A stretch of 64,000 nt of DNA from Marinobacter sp. LA51 (GCF_030297175.1 NZ_AP028070.1:310001-374000); one strand, 5' to 3'. Numbered from the stretch's first letter, positions 55,349 through 64,000 are shown. Made by a program: numbers and translations. Notes: generated by a model not told the origin, from the sequence alone.

Positions 55349-56137
55349 TCAAACGCAGTGTTGTACCAGCAGATCGCAGAACTGGTCGGGGCACTCCACG
55401 GAGGGTACGTGACCTATTCCGTCCAGAATAACCGGCTCCTTGCCATCACAGTGTTCGCCCAGTGTCTTTAGCGTGTCCGGCGGTGTTGCTACATCGTCGC
55501 GACCGCCAAGCAGCAGGATCGGGAGCTTGTGTCCGGCCAACCGGCCACGGAAGTCGCAGCGTCCGAGCATTTCACACAACAGTCCGTAACTGCGCCCGTC
55601 ACCCCGTCCCATAATGACCTGCCAGCCATCCAGCAGCGCCGGTTCGGCATCGCACGCCGCCTGGCCGAACCAGCGTGGCACTATGTCTGAAGCCATGGCG
55701 GCGAGCCCCAGCTTGCCGACGTTGGCTGAGCGCTGGTTCCAGGCTTCGGGGGTGCCAATAACGGCGCCGGTATTGGTCAGTGTTGCGGACAGCAGTTGGT
55801 CCGAGTGCTGGCTGATCAGTTGTTGGCCAATGACGCCTCCGATGGAGGTGCCAGCGAAGTGGAAAGAGGTTGCTCCTGCCTGTTTCACTAACAGCAACGT
55901 CTCGTGCGCCAGGTATTCTGGGGTGATCTCGTCACTGGCTTCTGGCCAGCTGGCACTGGCGCCGTGGCCGGGAAGATCCCAGGTTAGCACTCGAAACCTT
56001 TCGAGCAGAGCCGGTAGCATGTCGTCCCAGACGCCCTGAGTCATACCCAGAGGGTGGGCAAGCACCAATAAGGGTTTTGCGCTGTCGCCAAGCAGGCGGT
56101 AACAGATGGTCCGGCCGTTTTCTTTTAAAAATGCCAT
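55349..56137 (-). CDS. pcaD: 3-oxoadipate enol-lactonase
   Basis: 262 aa from the ATG at 56137, with GAGGAAAC upstream. This is an alpha/beta hydrolase with oxyanion-region VLAHPLGMTQGVWDDMLP, the nucleophile serine in FAGTSIGGVIGQQ and the catalytic histidine in LDGIGHVPSVE. It opens beta-ketoadipate enol-lactone to beta-ketoadipate, linking muconolactone isomerase (catC) to the CoA transferase. It is the last gene of pcaI-pcaJ-pcaF-pcaD. Confidence 0.93.
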   Translation of the reverse strand: MAFLKENGRTICYRLLGDSAKPLLVLAHPLGMTQGVWDDMLPALLERFRVLTWDLPGHGASASWPEASDEITPEYLAHETLLLVKQAGATSFHFAGTSIGGVIGQQLISQHSDQLLSATLTNTGAVIGTPEAWNQRSANVGKLGLAAMASDIVPRWFGQAACDAEPALLDGWQVIMGRGDGRSYGLLCEMLGRCDFRGRLAGHKLPILLLGGRDDVATPPDTLKTLGEHCDGKEPVILDGIGHVPSVECPDQFCDLLVQHCV

Positions 56138-56151
56138 GGTCGTTTCCTCGC

Positions 56152-57354
56152 TCAGACCCGTTCGATGAGTGTAGCAATGCCCTGGCCCACGCCCACACAC
56201 ATGGTGCACAGGGCGTAGCGGCCACCGGTGCGCTGCAGCTGGTGGGCCGCCGTCATCAGCAGGCGGGCGCCGGACATGCCCAGCGGGTGGCCCAGGGCGA
56301 TGGCACCACCATTGGGGTTTACCCGGCTATCGTCGTCGGCAATGCCCAGCTCACGCAATACGGCGAGTCCCTGGGAGGCAAAGGCTTCATTCAGCTCAAT
56401 AACGTCAAGCTCGTCGACACCGATGCCCTGCTTCTCGAGCAGTTTGCGCACCGCCGGGACCGGGCCAATGCCCATGACGCGTGGCTCAACACCGGCAGTG
56501 GCCATCCCGAGGATCTTGGCCATGGGCTTCAGGCCCTGGGCCTTTACTGCGGCTTCGCTGGCCACCAGCATGGCTGCCGCACCGTCATTAACCCCGGAAG
56601 CATTGCCTGCAGTCACGCTACCATTGTCCCGGAACGGAGTCGGTAAGGCTGCCAGTTTTTCCAGGCTACTGCTGCGCGGATGCTCATCGGTATCAAACAC
56701 CAACGGCTCCTGCTTGCGGCGAGGAATGGATACCGGCACGATTTCCTCGGCGAAGATGCCGTCCTGTTGAGCCCGGGCAGTTTTTTCCTGAGAACGGAAG
56801 GCAAACAGGTCCTGGTCCTCCCGCGACACCTGGTACTGCTCGGCGACGTTTTCCGCCGTTTCAGGCATGGAGTCAATGCCGTACTGCTGCTTCATCAGAG
56901 GATTCACGAAGCGCCACCCAATGGTGGTGTCCTCGATCTTCTGGCCCCGTGAAAAACCGGAGTCAGCCTTGCCCATGACATAGGGCGCGCGGGACATGGA
57001 TTCCACGCCACCGGCCAGTACCAGCTCCATTTCGCCGGCACGAATCGCCCGGAATGCGGTGCCGACGGCGTCCATGCCGGAACCACACAATCTGTTAAGG
57101 GTGGTGCCTGGTACTGACGTCGGCAAGCCGGCCAGCAGGGCCGACATCCGAGCGATGTTGCGGTTGTCTTCGCCGGCCTGGTTGGCGCTGCCCATCATGA
57201 CTTCGTCGATTGCGGCCGGGTTCAGGTCTGGCGCCTGCTCCAGTACGGCCTTGAAAATATGCGCAGCGAGATCATCAGGGCGCACGCTGGCCAGGCTTCC
57301 GCCAAAGCGGCCAATGGCGGAACGGCGGGGATGGCAGAGAAATACGTCAGTCAT
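56152..57354 (-). CDS. pcaF: 3-oxoadipyl-CoA thiolase
   Basis: 400 aa from the ATG at 57354, preceded by GAGG. Active cysteine is in LNRLCGSGMDAVG, the histidine in NPNGGAIALGHPLG and the second cysteine in CTMCVGVGQGIATLIE. Close agreement with PcaF/CatF fits cleavage of beta-ketoadipyl-CoA to succinyl-CoA and acetyl-CoA. The pathway neighbours pcaI/J upstream and pcaD downstream make the assignment firm. Confidence 0.94.
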   Translation of the reverse strand: MTDVFLCHPRRSAIGRFGGSLASVRPDDLAAHIFKAVLEQAPDLNPAAIDEVMMGSANQAGEDNRNIARMSALLAGLPTSVPGTTLNRLCGSGMDAVGTAFRAIRAGEMELVLAGGVESMSRAPYVMGKADSGFSRGQKIEDTTIGWRFVNPLMKQQYGIDSMPETAENVAEQYQVSREDQDLFAFRSQEKTARAQQDGIFAEEIVPVSIPRRKQEPLVFDTDEHPRSSSLEKLAALPTPFRDNGSVTAGNASGVNDGAAAMLVASEAAVKAQGLKPMAKILGMATAGVEPRVMGIGPVPAVRKLLEKQGIGVDELDVIELNEAFASQGLAVLRELGIADDDSRVNPNGGAIALGHPLGMSGARLLMTAAHQLQRTGGRYALCTMCVGVGQGIATLIERV

Positions 57355-57362
57355 GGTGAACC

Positions 57363-58151
57363 TCACTGTTGGCCCGATTGAGTTGAAGCGTGATGGGCAT
57401 GAGTGCGCGCTTTCAGATCACGTAAAATCTCAAGCTCTTTGGCAGACGGCTCCGGTGTGGTCTCCAGCTGATCCGCAAAACGGATTTCCCAGCCGGTCGC
57501 CTCGATAACGTCTTCCCGGGTCACGTTCGGGTGCAGGGAAGTCACCACCAGCTCCTTGGTGTCCGGGTCTGGCTTGAGAATGCACAGGTCAGTGATCACC
57601 ACCGTGGGGCCGCGACCAATATTGGGCACGTTATCCCGGGCCTTGCCGTCACGGCCGAAACCAACGGTGGTCACGAAATCCACGTCCTTCACGAAGGTGC
57701 GCTTGGAGTGCTTCACGGTAATGAAGACTTCCTTCGCGTTGGTGGCGATTTCCGGGGCACCACCGCCACCGGGCAGGCGCACTTTGGGCTCCCGGTAATC
57801 ACCGATCAGGGTGGTGTTCAGGTTGGCGAAGCGGTCGATCTGGGCGGTGCCCAGGAAACCGACGCTGATGTGGCCGCCCTGGAGCCAGTAACGGAACATC
57901 TCCGGAACGCCGACCGTGGTCAACGCCGATTCGCACAGTTCGCCATCACCGATGGACAGCGGCAAGACGTCCGGTTTGGTCTGCAGGGTGCCGGACTCGT
58001 AGATCAGGGTAACATCGGGGGCGTGGGTCAGCCGTGCCAGGTTGGCGGCTTCACTGGGCAGGCCGATGCCGACAAAGCAGGTCATGTCATTGGTCAGTGC
58101 GCGGGCGGCAGTGACACTCATCATTTCTGAAGAGGAAAATTCGAGGCTCAT
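57363..58151 (-). CDS. pcaJ: 3-oxoadipate CoA-transferase, beta subunit
   Basis: 262 aa from the ATG at 58151, which shares one base with the pcaI stop (TGATG) and has AGGAG eight bases upstream. The CoA-transferase subunit B catalytic glutamate is in LIYESGTLQ. GGHISVGFLGTAQIDRFANLNTT and LPGGGGAPEIATNAKEVF follow. It transfers CoA from succinyl-CoA to beta-ketoadipate with PcaI. The sequence is of the CatJ/PcaJ glutaconate-transferase-like type. Confidence 0.92.
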   Translation of the reverse strand: MSLEFSSSEMMSVTAARALTNDMTCFVGIGLPSEAANLARLTHAPDVTLIYESGTLQTKPDVLPLSIGDGELCESALTTVGVPEMFRYWLQGGHISVGFLGTAQIDRFANLNTTLIGDYREPKVRLPGGGGAPEIATNAKEVFITVKHSKRTFVKDVDFVTTVGFGRDGKARDNVPNIGRGPTVVITDLCILKPDPDTKELVVTSLHPNVTREDVIEATGWEIRFADQLETTPEPSAKELEILRDLKARTHAHHASTQSGQQ

Positions 58152-58966
58152 CACGCAGCTCCTTTTTCAAAAACATTGTCTTTCAGCCAGGCCTGGAAGG
58201 TGTCTCGGTCCCGGGCGATGCCGTCCCACTCTTTGTAGAAAGCGTTGTCGCGGTCGTAATAGCCCAGCGCATAGGACGGGCTCGCGCCTTTGGGGGCTTC
58301 GGCAATGGCAGTAACAGCCCAGGACGGCAGCACGCAGGCGTTCACGGAAGCGCCAAGATCATCCACCACTTCTTCAACGGTGACGATGCTGCGTTTGGCG
58401 GCCAGTACGACTTCTTTCTGGATGCCGACAATGCCTTCGATCAGCACGTTGCCTTTGCGATCGGCACGCTGGGCATGAATGACTGCAACATCCGGGCGCA
58501 CGGACGGTACGGCGGCCAGGCGTTCTCCGGTGAATGGGCACTCAATGAACTTGATCTGATCGTTCACCTTTGGCAGATCGCTGCCGACATAGCCGCGCAG
58601 AACGGCCAGCGGCAGGCCCGCGGCACCTGCTTCATAGGCGCAGGCCATGGCGGCGTGACTGTGTTCCAGGATTTCCAGCTTGTTTGGCCAGCTTTTCTCG
58701 ACCGCATCCCGTAGGCGGTGCAGCGAGCCGACCCCCGGGTTGCCGCCCCATGAGAAGATCAGTTTCTTGGCGCAGCCGGCCCCAATCATCTGGTCGTACA
58801 CCAGGTCTGGGGTCATACGGATCAGTGTCAGGTCACGTTTTTCCTGACGGATGATTTCGTGGCCTGCAGCGAACGGGATCAGGTGGGTAAAGCCCTCCAT
58901 CGCAACGGTGTCACCGTTGTTGATGTGTTTGCTTACCGCGTCCCGGAGAGAGAGGAATTCAGCCAT
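58151..58966 (-). CDS. pcaI: 3-oxoadipate CoA-transferase, alpha subunit
   Basis: 271 aa from the ATG at 58966, with GGAGAC eight bases before it. Seen: NNGDTVAMEGFTHLIPFAAGHEIIRQ and KKLIFSWGGNPGVGSLHRLRDA, typical of CatI/PcaI subunit A. It is the first gene of the pca operon and faces pcaR across 197 bp holding three GTTC-N7-GAAC-type boxes. Confidence 0.92.
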   Translation of the reverse strand: MAEFLSLRDAVSKHINNGDTVAMEGFTHLIPFAAGHEIIRQEKRDLTLIRMTPDLVYDQMIGAGCAKKLIFSWGGNPGVGSLHRLRDAVEKSWPNKLEILEHSHAAMACAYEAGAAGLPLAVLRGYVGSDLPKVNDQIKFIECPFTGERLAAVPSVRPDVAVIHAQRADRKGNVLIEGIVGIQKEVVLAAKRSIVTVEEVVDDLGASVNACVLPSWAVTAIAEAPKGASPSYALGYYDRDNAFYKEWDGIARDRDTFQAWLKDNVFEKGAA

Positions 58967-58996
58967 CGCAGTGTCTCCATCGTGATTTGACAATAA

Positions 58997-59111
58997 GTTC
59001 GATATACGAACATAAGTTTATTATGCGAACATCATGGCGTGATTCGATTTGCAGCGTCAAGTACAAAATTTCATCAATTTGGCTGGGTGCACGAATGTTC
59101 GGAGTGCGAAC
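58997..59111. promoter_or_regulatory. Three PcaR-type boxes between pcaI and pcaR
   Basis: GTTCGATATACGAAC (58997-59011), GTTTATTATGCGAAC (59016-59030, one mismatch) and GTTCGGAGTGCGAAC (59097-59111). The first two cover a pcaI promoter on the minus strand, -35 TTCGCA (59029-59024) and -10 TATATC (59006-59001) with a 17-bp spacer. This matches the reported binding of Pseudomonas PcaR over -35 and -10. The third lies 53-67 bp before the pcaR ATG, allowing autoregulation. No other gene is seen in 58967-59163. Confidence 0.75.
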
Positions 59112-59163
59112 GAGCTGCTACCATGCGCTGACCCTGACTTCCAAGGGCGCTTAAGGAGCTTAA

Positions 59164-59943
59164 ATGGACGATAAAATTCTCAAGCCCGGAGATCGGGATT
59201 ACGTGGGTGCACTGGCTGCCGGGCTGGAAATACTTCAGGCCTTCGATGCGGAGCACCCACGCATGACGTTGAGCGAAGTGGCAGCGCGAACGGAAATGGA
59301 CCGGGCCAAAGCGCGGCGTTTCCTGCTGACATTGCAGGCACTCGGGTTTGTGAAGCGGGCCGGGCGCCAGTTCGAACTCACGCCTCGGGTTCTACAGCTG
59401 GGCTACGCCTACCAGGCGTCGAATCAGTATCGGGCGGTGATTCAACAGTATCTCGAAGCCATCACGGCGGAGCTGGGGGAGTCTTCGTCACTGGCTGTGC
59501 TCGATGGTGACGACGTGGTCTATGTTGTTCGTTCTGCCGCACGGCATCGGCTTATGGCAATCACGCTCTCGGTGGGGACGCGATTGCCAGCGGCATACAC
59601 CTCGATGGGTCGAGTGCTGCTGGGTCAATTGCCGGATCACGAGCTGGACGCCTTTCTCGGACGGGTTCAGTTATCTGCACTAACGCCTTCCTCGGTTACC
59701 TCGGTAGACGCTTTGCGAAATGAGATTCAAAGGGTGCGCGAGCAGGGGTACTCTCTGGTGGACCAGGAGCTGGATCAGGGCCTTCGGTCGGTGGCTGTGC
59801 CGGTCTTTGCAGGTAGCGGTGAGCTACTGGGCGCCATCAACGTCAGTACCAATGCCGCCAGGGTGGATATGGATACCCTCATGGGCCTGTATCTCCCGCG
59901 GCTCCAGGATGTTGCCGAGAAGATCAGACAGGCAGCCCGCTGA
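59164..59943 (+). CDS. pcaR: IclR-family beta-ketoadipate pathway regulator
   Basis: A 259-aa regulator with winged helix RMTLSEVAARTEMDRAKARRFLLTL and an IclR ligand domain (LSVGTRLPAAYTSMGRVLLGQLP, SVAVPVFAGSGELLGAINVS). Position next to pcaI and the GTTC-N7-GAAC boxes point to PcaR/CatR-type control by beta-ketoadipate. It is convergent with catR, with adjacent stop codons (59943 and 59944). Confidence 0.9.
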   Translation: MDDKILKPGDRDYVGALAAGLEILQAFDAEHPRMTLSEVAARTEMDRAKARRFLLTLQALGFVKRAGRQFELTPRVLQLGYAYQASNQYRAVIQQYLEAITAELGESSSLAVLDGDDVVYVVRSAARHRLMAITLSVGTRLPAAYTSMGRVLLGQLPDHELDAFLGRVQLSALTPSSVTSVDALRNEIQRVREQGYSLVDQELDQGLRSVAVPVFAGSGELLGAINVSTNAARVDMDTLMGLYLPRLQDVAEKIRQAAR

Positions 59944-60846
59944 TCACGGGTAGCGCCCGGTCAGGCGATTTTGCACCAGTTCATCCAGGATCGTGTTGGC
60001 CAGGCGCATGACCGCGTTCGGGTTTTCCCCTCGCCGGCGGGAGGCGATCACCGGGGTGGTGATGTTGGGGTCTTCCAGCGGTGTAAAGTCCACGCCTTCA
60101 CGGTTAAGTTTGCGAACCTGCTCCGGCACCAGAGTGAATCCCATCTCGGAGGCCACCAGTGATAGCGCCGTTTGCAGGTCGTTCACATGTTGGCTGACAT
60201 GCACCTTCAGCCCACGCCGGTGGAACAGGCCCTGAGTGATGTCGGCAAAGTTGGGTCCCGGCCCTGAAGGAAAAACCACCATCGGCCAGTGGGATAGGTC
60301 TTTCATGGACGGTGGATTGCGGGTCAGCTCATGTCCGGATGGGATGGCGGCGATGATGGGCTCGTCAAAAAGCAGTTCCTGCTCCACATCCGGATCGTCA
60401 ATACTGACTCTTCCAAAGCCGATATCGATCTTGCCCGTTTTCAGGGCTTCGACCTGCTCGCGAGTTTTCAGCTCGTGCAGGACAATCTCCAGATTTTTGT
60501 TTCGCCGCAGTCTCCGTACCATCAATGGCAGTTGGCCATAGAACACCGACGGTACGAAGCCGATGGAGAAAATGGTCTTGCGATGCTGGGCAATACGCTG
60601 GGTGTCCTCCACCGTTGCCGCAACTTTGTCCAGAATCTGCCGGGCCTGTTCCAGGAAAAACTCACCGCCGTTGGTCAGCTCCAGTCCCCGGGGTTTGCGG
60701 ATGAATAATTCGACTCCGACTTCCTCTTCAAGTTGTTTCATGGCGCGGGTTAATGGTGGTTGCGCAATGAACAATTTTTCTGCCGCCCGAGTCAGGTTGC
60801 CTTCATCTCCCACTGCAACGAAGTACCGCAGGTGTCTCAGCTCCAT
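59944..60846 (-). CDS. catR: LysR-type activator of the cat genes
   Basis: A 300-aa LysR regulator. The N-terminal helix-turn-helix is MELRHLRYFVAVGDEGNLTRAAEKLFIAQPPLTRAMKQLEEEVG, abbreviated here from residues 1-44. A ligand domain follows (FSIGFVPSVFYGQLPLMV). The closest known types are CatR, BenM and CatM, which respond to cis,cis-muconate. It is divergent from catB with an ATAC-N7-GTAT site starting 3 bp upstream of its own start. Confidence 0.9.
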   Translation of the reverse strand: MELRHLRYFVAVGDEGNLTRAAEKLFIAQPPLTRAMKQLEEEVGVELFIRKPRGLELTNGGEFFLEQARQILDKVAATVEDTQRIAQHRKTIFSIGFVPSVFYGQLPLMVRRLRRNKNLEIVLHELKTREQVEALKTGKIDIGFGRVSIDDPDVEQELLFDEPIIAAIPSGHELTRNPPSMKDLSHWPMVVFPSGPGPNFADITQGLFHRRGLKVHVSQHVNDLQTALSLVASEMGFTLVPEQVRKLNREGVDFTPLEDPNITTPVIASRRRGENPNAVMRLANTILDELVQNRLTGRYP

Positions 60847-60848
60847 CC

Positions 60849-60913
60849 ATACCTCCAGGGTATCGGTTGCTACTTAATCAATATTGGTTCGTGTCCGTGG
60901 AACTTCGTATTGT
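60849..60913 (+). promoter_or_regulatory. catB promoter with LysR-type ATAC-N7-GTAT site
   Basis: ATACCTCCAGGGTAT (60849-60863) fits the CatM/BenM consensus. A candidate -35 TTGGTT (60884-60889) and -10 TATTGT (60908-60913) have an 18-bp spacer. Transcription from about 60920 would put the site centre near -64, the usual LysR position. A TTCG-N7-CGAA dyad at 60904-60918 overlaps the -10. Confidence 0.6.
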
Positions 60914-60952
60914 TCGAATCACAGGTTTTTTAATTCGTGATCCGGAGATCCC

Positions 60953-62074
60953 ATGTCCGCAACCATCCAGTCCATTGAGGCAGTATTGGTCGATATCCCG
61001 ACCATCCGCCCCCATAAGCTCTCCATGACAACCATGGGGGTTCAGAGCATGGTGATCGTGCGGATGACGGACTCCAATGGGCTTGAGGGCCTGGGTGAGG
61101 CCACCACCATCGGTGGCCTGGCTTACGGTGCAGAGAGCCCGGAAAGCGTGAAACTTACGATTGACACCTATTTCACTCCGCAACTGATTGGCCAGCCAGC
61201 CGAGAATATCAATACCCTGAGAGTAATGTTAAACCGCTCCACCCGCGGTAACAACCTGGCACGGTCGGCCATTGAAACAGCGTTGCTGGATCTGCAGGGC
61301 AAACGCCTGAATCGTTCGGTAGCGGATCTACTTGGCGGGGCGGTCCATCGGCACATTCCGGTGCTGTGGACTCTGGCCAGCGGTGATACCGACCAAGATA
61401 TTGAAGAAGCCCGCGGTCTCATCGAAACCCGTCGGCATTGTGACTTCAAACTCAAGATCGGTTCCCGCCGTTTGATGGACGATGTCCGTCATGTGGCCGC
61501 CATCAAAGAGGCTGTCGGTGAGTCGGCCAGTGTTCGTGTTGATGTCAATCAGGCCTGGGACGAAGCCACTGCCGCGAAAGGTATGGCTGAGCTTCAGGCT
61601 GCCGGCATCGATCTGGTCGAACAGCCCACCCCAATGAAGGACTATGCCGCGCTGGTGCGCCTGTCCAACAAATTCCATCTGCCGATTCTTGCGGACGAAG
61701 CCGTAGCGGATGCCAAGGATATGTACGCCCTGGCTGCGGCCGGCTTTAGTGGCGCTGTTGCCATGAAGATCGCCAAGGCCGGTGGGCCGATTCGGGCCCT
61801 TGAGCAGGCTTCCGTTGCCCAGGCGGCCGGTATCGGCTTGTACGGCGGCACCCTGCTGGAGGGCACGATCGGCTCTGTGGCCTCGCTGCACGCCTGGTCC
61901 ACCCTGGAAACCCTGCACTGGGGGACGGAGATGTTCGGTCCCTTGCTGATGAAGGACGACATCGTAGCCAAGCCCTTGCGCTTTCACGACCACGGTGTCG
62001 ATCTACCCGAGGGCCCAGGCCTGGGAATCGAGCTTGATGAAGACAAGTTGACCTATTACAGCCGGAAAGCCTGA
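60953..62074 (+). CDS. catB: Muconate cycloisomerase
   Basis: A 373-aa enolase-superfamily enzyme. The catalytic KxK is in CDFKLKIGS; metal-ligand regions include VRVDVNQAWDEATA, DLVEQPTP and LADEAVADAKD. It converts cis,cis-muconate to muconolactone. GGAGAT precedes the ATG. Start of the catB-catC-catA-benA operon; catC follows after 34 bp. Confidence 0.94.
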   Translation: MSATIQSIEAVLVDIPTIRPHKLSMTTMGVQSMVIVRMTDSNGLEGLGEATTIGGLAYGAESPESVKLTIDTYFTPQLIGQPAENINTLRVMLNRSTRGNNLARSAIETALLDLQGKRLNRSVADLLGGAVHRHIPVLWTLASGDTDQDIEEARGLIETRRHCDFKLKIGSRRLMDDVRHVAAIKEAVGESASVRVDVNQAWDEATAAKGMAELQAAGIDLVEQPTPMKDYAALVRLSNKFHLPILADEAVADAKDMYALAAAGFSGAVAMKIAKAGGPIRALEQASVAQAAGIGLYGGTLLEGTIGSVASLHAWSTLETLHWGTEMFGPLLMKDDIVAKPLRFHDHGVDLPEGPGLGIELDEDKLTYYSRKA

Positions 62075-62108
62075 GGCGCCGGAAGACATCGAGAACGGAG
62101 GAAAGCAC

Positions 62109-62399
62109 ATGCTGTTTAAAGTCGAGATGAAGGTGAATATTCCCCACGACATGCCGGCAGAAGTTGCGGCTGACATCAAGGCTCGGGAAAAAGCCTACGC
62201 CCAGGGCCTGCAAGAGCAGGGCAAATGGCGTCACCTCTGGCGGGTGGCAGGAAGCTACGCCAACGTCAGCATTTTTGATGTGGAAGACAACGCGGAATTG
62301 CAGGAGCTGATCAGCAACCTGCCGCTGTTTCCCTACATGGATATCACTGTCGCGCCCCTGTGCCGGCACCCGTCGTCCATCCAACAGGACGATCGTTAA
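62109..62399 (+). CDS. catC: Muconolactone delta-isomerase
   Basis: A 96-aa protein of normal CatC length, beginning MLFKVEMKVNIPHDMPAE, with LWRVAGSYANVSIFDVEDNAEL and ISNLPLFPYMDI. It isomerises muconolactone to beta-ketoadipate enol-lactone, the substrate of PcaD. GGAGGAAAG lies just before the ATG. Confidence 0.95.
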   Translation: MLFKVEMKVNIPHDMPAEVAADIKAREKAYAQGLQEQGKWRHLWRVAGSYANVSIFDVEDNAELQELISNLPLFPYMDITVAPLCRHPSSIQQDDR

Positions 62400-62468
62400 A
62401 TCCAACGCCCCGTTGCTAACCGATGAGCTGATCAAAGCAACAACAACAAAAGAATTGGGAGACCAACA

Positions 62469-63410
62469 ATGACCGTTAAAACCATGCAAACCCCGGAAGT
62501 GAAGGACCTGCTGGAAAAGGTAGCCGGCCTCAACAAGGACGGTGGCGATGAGCGAATGAAGAAAATCGTTCACCGCGTCATGCACGATATCTTTCAGATC
62601 GTGGAAGATTTTGATGTCACGCCCGAAGAATTCTGGAGTGCCGTCTATTACGTGGGCGAATTGGGTGCCAATGGTGAAGTAGCCTTGCTGGCACCGGGCC
62701 TGGGTATGGACCGCTACCTGGACATCCGTCAGGACGCCGAAGACGAGCAGGCCGGCCTGACCGGTGGCACCCCCCGTACCATTGAAGGTCCGTTGTATGT
62801 GGCCGGAGCCCCCTTGAGTGAAGGCTTTGATCGTATGGACGACGGCTCGGATACCGAAGCCGAAGTGGTCCTGATCAAGGGCCAGATCACCGACGAAAAC
62901 GGTGCGCCGCTGGCCGACGCCATTGTCGACATCTGGCACGCCGATACCAAAGGCGCCTACTCCTACTTTGATCAGTCCCAGAGCGAGTACAACCTGCGTC
63001 GCCGCATCAAGACCGATGCCGAAGGCCGTTACGCTGCCCAGAGCATCATGCCATCTGGATACGGTTGCCCACCGGAGGGTTCAACCCAGCAGCTGCTGAA
63101 CCACCTGGGCCGCCATGGCCAGCGTCCGGCGCACATTCATTACTTCGTGTCCAAGCCGGGTTACAAGCATCTGACTACCCAGATCAACATTGCCGGTGAT
63201 GAGTACACCTTCGACGACTTTGCCTTTGCCACCCGCGAAGAACTGGTGGTTGAAGCCAAGCGTGTTGAACAGTCCGAAGACGGCGCCCGCCACGGCGTTA
63301 CCGGACCGATTACCGAAGTGGAGTTCAACGTTGCGTTGGTAGCCACGGACAAGCCTGAGCTTCAAGAGCGCCACGCACGTCGTCGCGCCCTGGAAGCCGA
63401 CGTCGCCTGA
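62469..63410 (+). CDS. catA: Catechol 1,2-dioxygenase
   Basis: A 313-aa intradiol dioxygenase. An N-terminal helical dimer domain (about 1-105) precedes the catalytic beta-sandwich. The iron ligands appear in [15 protein letters not shown] and in [19 protein letters not shown] (Tyr and His residues). It cleaves catechol between the hydroxyls to cis,cis-muconate. The next gene, benA, begins 31 bp later, so benzoate oxidation and ring cleavage are co-transcribed. Confidence 0.95.
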   Translation: MTVKTMQTPEVKDLLEKVAGLNKDGGDERMKKIVHRVMHDIFQIVEDFDVTPEEFWSAVYYVGELGANGEVALLAPGLGMDRYLDIRQDAEDEQAGLTGGTPRTIEGPLYVAGAPLSEGFDRMDDGSDTEAEVVLIKGQITDENGAPLADAIVDIWHADTKGAYSYFDQSQSEYNLRRRIKTDAEGRYAAQSIMPSGYGCPPEGSTQQLLNHLGRHGQRPAHIHYFVSKPGYKHLTTQINIAGDEYTFDDFAFATREELVVEAKRVEQSEDGARHGVTGPITEVEFNVALVATDKPELQERHARRRALEADVA

Positions 63411-63441
63411 GCGCCACCAAGAACAAGACGGAGTGAACGAC

Positions 63442-64000
63442 ATGACCAATAAACTCGAAAAACTCGCAGACAAGGTTCGCAGCGCTGTTGTTGCCGACCC
63501 TGAAACCGGACGCTACCAGTGCGACCGGGGCATTTTTACCGACCAGGAGCTGTTTGACCTGGAGATGAAGTACATCTTCGAAGGCAACTGGGTATATATG
63601 GCCCATGAGAGCCAGATACCGGAGCCGGGCGATTACTTCACCGTGACCGTGGGTCGACAGCCGGTGATCATCACTCGCACCAAGGACGGCGAGCTCAAAG
63701 CCATTCTCAATACCTGCTCGCATCGGGGCGCGACTCTGTGCCGCAAGAAGCGCGGTAACAAGACCTCCTTTACCTGCCCGTTCCACGGCTGGACTTTCCG
63801 CAACGACGGTCAGCTTTTGAAGGCCAAGGACCAGAAGAAGGGCGGTTACCCGGAGCAGTTCAATACCGACGGCTCCCACGATCTGAAGCAGATGCCCAAG
63901 TTTGAGAACTACCGTGGCTTCCTGTTCGGTAGTCTCAATGCCGACGTGATGCCGCTCGAGGAGCATCTGGGTGAAACCACCAAGATCATCGACAACATCG
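63442..64000 (+). CDS. benA: Benzoate 1,2-dioxygenase large subunit, 3' end beyond window
   Basis: The first 186 codons are present. A Rieske [2Fe-2S] motif, CSHRGATLC followed by CPFHGWTF, fits the ring-hydroxylating oxygenase alpha subunit; [22 protein letters not shown] is typical of BenA. It should, with BenB and BenC, convert benzoate to its cis-dihydrodiol. The mononuclear iron domain is outside the window. Toluate-type substrates cannot be excluded. Confidence 0.9.
   Translation, partial: MTNKLEKLADKVRSAVVADPETGRYQCDRGIFTDQELFDLEMKYIFEGNWVYMAHESQIPEPGDYFTVTVGRQPVIITRTKDGELKAILNTCSHRGATLCRKKRGNKTSFTCPFHGWTFRNDGQLLKAKDQKKGGYPEQFNTDGSHDLKQMPKFENYRGFLFGSLNADVMPLEEHLGETTKIIDNI

Noticed and set aside
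60888..60904. GTTC-N9-GAAC in the catR-catB gap as a PcaR box
   Set aside because: The spacer is 9 rather than 7 bases, which breaks the symmetry of the three good boxes.

Overview
The window reads as chromosomal DNA of a GC-rich, motile, marine-type gammaproteobacterium. Gene content and protein style (DcaP-type porin, benzoate/catechol ortho-cleavage genes, PomA/PomB-like stator, MsrAB fusion, Anbu protease cluster) suggest Marinobacter or a close relative. This is an inference from family knowledge, since no database search was possible. I see no rRNA, tRNA, CRISPR array, insertion sequence or prophage.

Layout. 1-6.2 kb: a fatty-acid/acyl-CoA block (truncated hydratase/dehydrogenase, thiolase, aldehyde dehydrogenase) and a TetR regulator divergent from a nitronate monooxygenase-like flavoprotein. 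6.3-10.2 kb: a methionine-rich exported protein, an OmpR-type two-component system and an exported MsrAB methionine sulfoxide reductase, linked by a shared 13-nt promoter element. 10.2-12.8 kb: a DnaQ-like exonuclease and a cNMP/CBS/nucleotidyltransferase protein. 12.9-17.8 kb: cobalamin riboswitch plus btuB-btuF-btuC-btuD. 17.8-23.6 kb: a Tag-family glycosylase, a PAS-GAF-GGDEF diguanylate cyclase, an MBL-fold hydrolase with a SulP transporter behind an inverted-repeat operator, and a CbiM-like membrane protein. 23.7-32.4 kb: an operon joining an RND pump to an Att/Ybb-type ABC system and an AttH/CrtC lipoprotein. 32.4-36.4 kb: Anbu proteasome-like protease, transglutaminase, alpha-E and ATP-grasp genes. 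36.5-46.4 kb: amt with sigma54/NtrC-like signals, a PomAB stator, an overlapping photolyase/DUF6231/DTW/DUF1232 operon, a NemR-like regulator with glutathione-dependent formaldehyde dehydrogenase, and a second stator-like gene pair.

46.5-64 kb is an aromatic-acid island: AraC and IclR regulators, DcaP-like porin, a five-gene Liv-type ABC importer, a short chemoreceptor, pcaD-pcaF-pcaJ-pcaI, pcaR, catR, catB-catC-catA and the start of benA. Together these can sense, import and degrade benzoate-like compounds through catechol and beta-ketoadipate to succinyl-CoA and acetyl-CoA. Operator-like repeats tie the parts together: GTTC-N7-GAAC boxes around pcaI/pcaR, ATCC-N7-GAAC pairs upstream of both the porin and the chemoreceptor, and an ATAC-N7-GTAT site between catR and catB.

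The most unusual item is the methionine-rich protein / two-component / MsrAB set, which looks like a two-component-controlled version of a periplasmic oxidant-scavenging cycle.
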